Made by a program: the position numbers and the translations under genes. A stretch of 64,000 nucleotides of DNA, from NCBI GenBank assembly GCA_028583685.1, contig JAMXIF010000077.1, positions 14,460,138-14,524,137 of the forward strand. Reading direction: 5' to 3'. The notes under the pieces are model-generated. The model searched no databases and was not told the DNA's origin. It saw only the letters and a list, made by a program, of their open reading frames with translations. This document shows, piece after piece, positions 61,680 through 64,000 of this stretch. Position 1 is the stretch's first letter. Each line of letters starts with the position of its first letter. Source of the DNA: Petaurus breviceps papuanus (lineage: Eukaryota; Chordata; Mammalia; Diprotodontia; Petauridae).

Positions 61680-62830
61680 TATCATTACAGTTAAGTTATT
61701 TTGAGGGAAATCAGGGAATCCAAAAGGAAGCAGGTGAGGAAGGAGAGCATTCCAGGCAGCGAGGACTGTGGGAAGGTGTGGAGATGAGAGATGCAGAGTC
61801 ATGTGCAGCAGTTCATGGAGGAGAGTAACGAACGTGTAAGCAGGCTGGAAAGCTGGGATGGGGCCAGGTGGTTGAGAGATGTAAGTGCCAGACAGTTGAG
61901 TTTATATTTGATCCTAGAGGCGGGAGCCACTAAAATTCATTAAGGAACCCACACACTTTGGGAGAAATCACTTTGTGTAGCCTGGATTGTAGAACAAACC
62001 TGTCATAGTTGCTCCTGGGGGAGATGGAGCTGGAGGTGGAGGCTGGTCTATCTTTTGAGTTCCTTTCTAAGCTACAGTAGGGCTAAAGGGGGATCAGGCA
62101 GTGTCTTGCTAAGTCCACCTCCATTACATTAACCCTCAGGAGCAGAGGACCACGACGATGCTGCCTAAGGGAGGTGGGTAGGGGGACTGGTTGGCCCAGG
62201 TCGGAAAAATGAAACAGTTTAAAACTTCCATACTGATCAGCATTGGGATCAGAGTCTGAGTTGATGAGATAGATAAATGAAACAAAAAGAAGGAAGGGAA
62301 GAAGGGAGGAAGAAAGGGAGGGAGGGAGGGAGGAGCAGGAAATGGAGAAGGGAGGAAGAAAGAGTAAAGGAAGGAGGAAGGAAGAAGGGAGGATGAAAGT
62401 GGGAAAAGGAAGGAAGGGGAACTGGAAAAGGGAGGAAGAAAGAGTGAGGGAACGAGGAAAGAAGGAAGGATGAAAGGGGGAAAAGGAAGGAGGAAAGGTG
62501 AAAGAAAGGAAGAGGGGGGAAAGTAGGAAAGGATAGAAGAGGGAAAAGGGAAGGGAGGAAGGGGAGAAAGTCACTTTGTTAACTACATGGAGAATGATTT
62601 GGAATGGGGTGAAACTCAAGGCAGCGAGTCTAATGAGGGTATTACAATGATTACAGTAGTCTAGGTGAGATGCTGAAGGTCCAAACTAGGGTGGTGCCTG
62701 TATGAGTGTAGAAGAAAAGGCATGTATACAGGAAATGTTGGAGAGACAGCAGGAGTAAATTGAGGAACGGCCTGGATAGATGGAGTAAAGAAGAGTGAGG
62801 AACTGGGGATCATACCATGATTGTGAACCT
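61680..62830 (-). repeat. L2 LINE, split by unclassified DNA and a purine tract
   Basis: 61680-62060: GAGCATTCCAGGCAGCGAGG, GATGGGGCCAGGTGGTTGAG, TTGATCCTAGAGGCGGGAGC. 62580-62830: TGGGGTGAAACTCAAGGCAG, ATTACAATGATTACAGTAGT, CTAGGTGAGATGCTGAAGGT. These are consecutive L2 portions in the same orientation. Confidence 0.65.
62280..62570. repeat. Purine-rich (GGAA)n-type tract
   Basis: About 290 bases of almost pure G/A on + (GGAAGGAGGAAGGAAGAAGG units). The Ser/Pro/Phe-rich minus frame of 178 codons over it is the translated tract. Confidence 0.9.
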
Positions 62831-62834
62831 GAGG

Positions 62835-63745
62835 TGGTCATCCCTCACCAGTCATGGGGTTTGAGGAGAAGTAAACAATTCTTCTGTGAACACACTGAGT
62901 TTGTGATGCAACATCCACTTGGAAAAGTTACTTCTCTATGGCAGCTCCTCCTTCCAAAGCCGTTAGGAGTGAAGGGTGTTTACCTTTCTTTAAGACTAAT
63001 GTGGAAAATTACCTCTTCTGACTGAAGAAAACCCAGTCATGGGAATTTCATACACTTGGTGGTTTCTCTTTTCTTGTCCTAAGTTTCATGCAGGGAAATG
63101 GTTAGAGACTCTGAGGGCTTCGTGCTGGAAAACATTAACTAAGTCCCTTCCTCTGTAATTATCTGAAGGCATTCATGTAAAGGACTGTCTCTTATTAGAG
63201 AGAGCAGGGCCACCATGAGCTACAGAGAGCCAGTCATGGGGGTTTTTGTTGCCAAGCTGGCCTGAAGTCCCTGAACCATGTCACTACCCTGCAAAGTCTT
63301 TTGACTCAAGTTTGGCTTGAGGGCAAGCTGGCAAAAATCAATCTAATCAAAGTCTAGAATTAAAACTGTTCCATTAAGCTATAATTAGGAATAGCTGAGA
63401 GAGAGAGGCCTGTACTTAGCTGTACCTAAGTTGTTTACTTGAAAAAAAAAACCACATTGCCCTCTAGAGTTATTATCTGTCTTATTAAGTAATATTGTGT
63501 GAGTCTAGATGCTTTAATAGAATTATATTTTTTTAAAATGAGGTCTGGAAAATTCATCGTTAAAATTTGGTTATCTGGCCAAACATGTGTCTTAGCGTTC
63601 TGGCTGTAGAGCTTAGGCTGCCTTAGTATTCCTCTCCTCCCACCCCCCTTATTTTTTACAGAGGGAAGAAAACACAAGAAGAAAAAAACAATACCAGGCT
63701 TCAGTGGAAGGTGACGAAGTTTTGGCATGTGTCACCACATTGTAA
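62835..63745. other. No gene seen; apparently unique sequence
   Basis: 63190-63420 is non-repetitive with TAATTAG-like and ATCAAAG motifs. The minus frame 63435-63728 has no domain. Confidence 0.35.
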
Positions 63746-63749
63746 AAAG

Positions 63750-63822
63750 GTCATAAAATTCGAGAGCTAGGAAGAACCATAGAGATAATATAGTCCTCCG
63801 TTTTATAGAAGGATTAGAACTC
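63750..63822 (-). repeat. MIR3/THER2-like SINE fragment
   Basis: GTCATAAAATTCGAGAGCTA, GGAAGAACCATAGAGATAAT, cut at its right by the gap. Confidence 0.6.
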
Positions 63823-63832
63823 NNNNNNNNNN
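63823..63832. other. Assembly gap of 10 N
   Basis: Ten N between a MIR3-like fragment and a Mar1-like SINE. The missing sequence should include the end of that SINE. Confidence 0.95.
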
Positions 63833-64000
63833 CTGTGACCCTGTGTTGGGGTTTTCTTGGCAAAGATACTGGAGAGGTTTGCCATTTCCTTCTCTAGCTC
63901 ATTTTACAGATGAGGAAACTGAAGCAAACAGGGAGAAATGACTTGCCCAGGGTCAACAGCTAGTAAGTGTCTGAGGCCAGATTTGAACTCAGGAAGATGA
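63833..64000 (-). repeat. Mar1-like CORE-SINE, runs off the window
   Basis: GTGTTGGGGTTTTCTTGGCA, GATACTGGAGAGGTTTGCCA, GATGAGGAAACTGAAGCAAA, GTCTGAGGCCAGATTTGAAC. Truncated by the gap on the left and the window end on the right. Confidence 0.85.

Noticed and set aside
62083-62619. 178-codon minus frame rich in Ser, Pro, Phe
   Set aside because: It is the reverse translation of the purine tract at 62280-62570.

Overview
The window looks like non-coding mammalian DNA, intergenic or deep intronic, most likely from a marsupial. The evidence is the repeat population. There are dozens of L2 LINE copies, MIR-type CORE-SINEs, L3/CR1 relics and marsupial-type L1 3' ends. There are also many copies of a CORE-SINE whose 3' end resembles BovB/RTE (Mar1-like), and two further A-tailed SINE types. 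The family names come from memory of consensus sequences, not from a database search. I cannot assign the species; an Australian marsupial is possible but unproven.

I found no protein-coding gene, rRNA, tRNA or CRISPR array that I can defend. Nearly all open frames are short and lie in L2 copies, SINEs or simple repeats (the Ser-Leu and Arg-Glu repeats are translated CT/GA tracts). Two low-confidence exceptions are listed. One is an 89-codon minus-strand frame at 20984-21253, downstream of the only CpG-rich, promoter-like block in the window (21290-21545). The other is a lysine-rich 75-codon frame at 39981-40208.

Layout: 1-9 kb is dense L2, L3/CR1 and SINE, including a head-to-tail SINE pair and a pair of matching AT-rich/MIR units. 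9-20 kb holds an L1 3' end with target-site duplications, a SINE-in-SINE insertion, a gap-flanking duplication and a long L2. 20-24 kb has the CpG-rich block between SINE clusters, then two L1 3' ends. 24-36 kb is mixed SINE/L2 with a long CT tract containing a 100-N gap, and a unique stretch with two octamer motifs. 36-47 kb contains a palindromic hAT-type element, a second hAT-like pair, and L2 with a nested SINE. 46.8-51 kb holds an inverted SINE pair, a solo LTR with 5-bp target duplication, and a TA-flanked Tc1/mariner-type element inside a SINE. 53-57 kb has clean SINE insertions and an L2 carrying both a young SINE and a second solo LTR. 57-64 kb returns to L2/SINE with a 290-bp purine tract.

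The window's main value is as a stratigraphic record. Nested insertions with readable target duplications order the repeat families in time: L2 is the oldest, then Mar1-like and other SINEs, with the LTRs and the third SINE type inserted into L2. I did not find a new multi-gene system. The best leads are the CpG-rich promoter-like block, the palindromic hAT element as a possible small-RNA hairpin, and several unique AT-rich stretches that look like candidate conserved non-coding elements.
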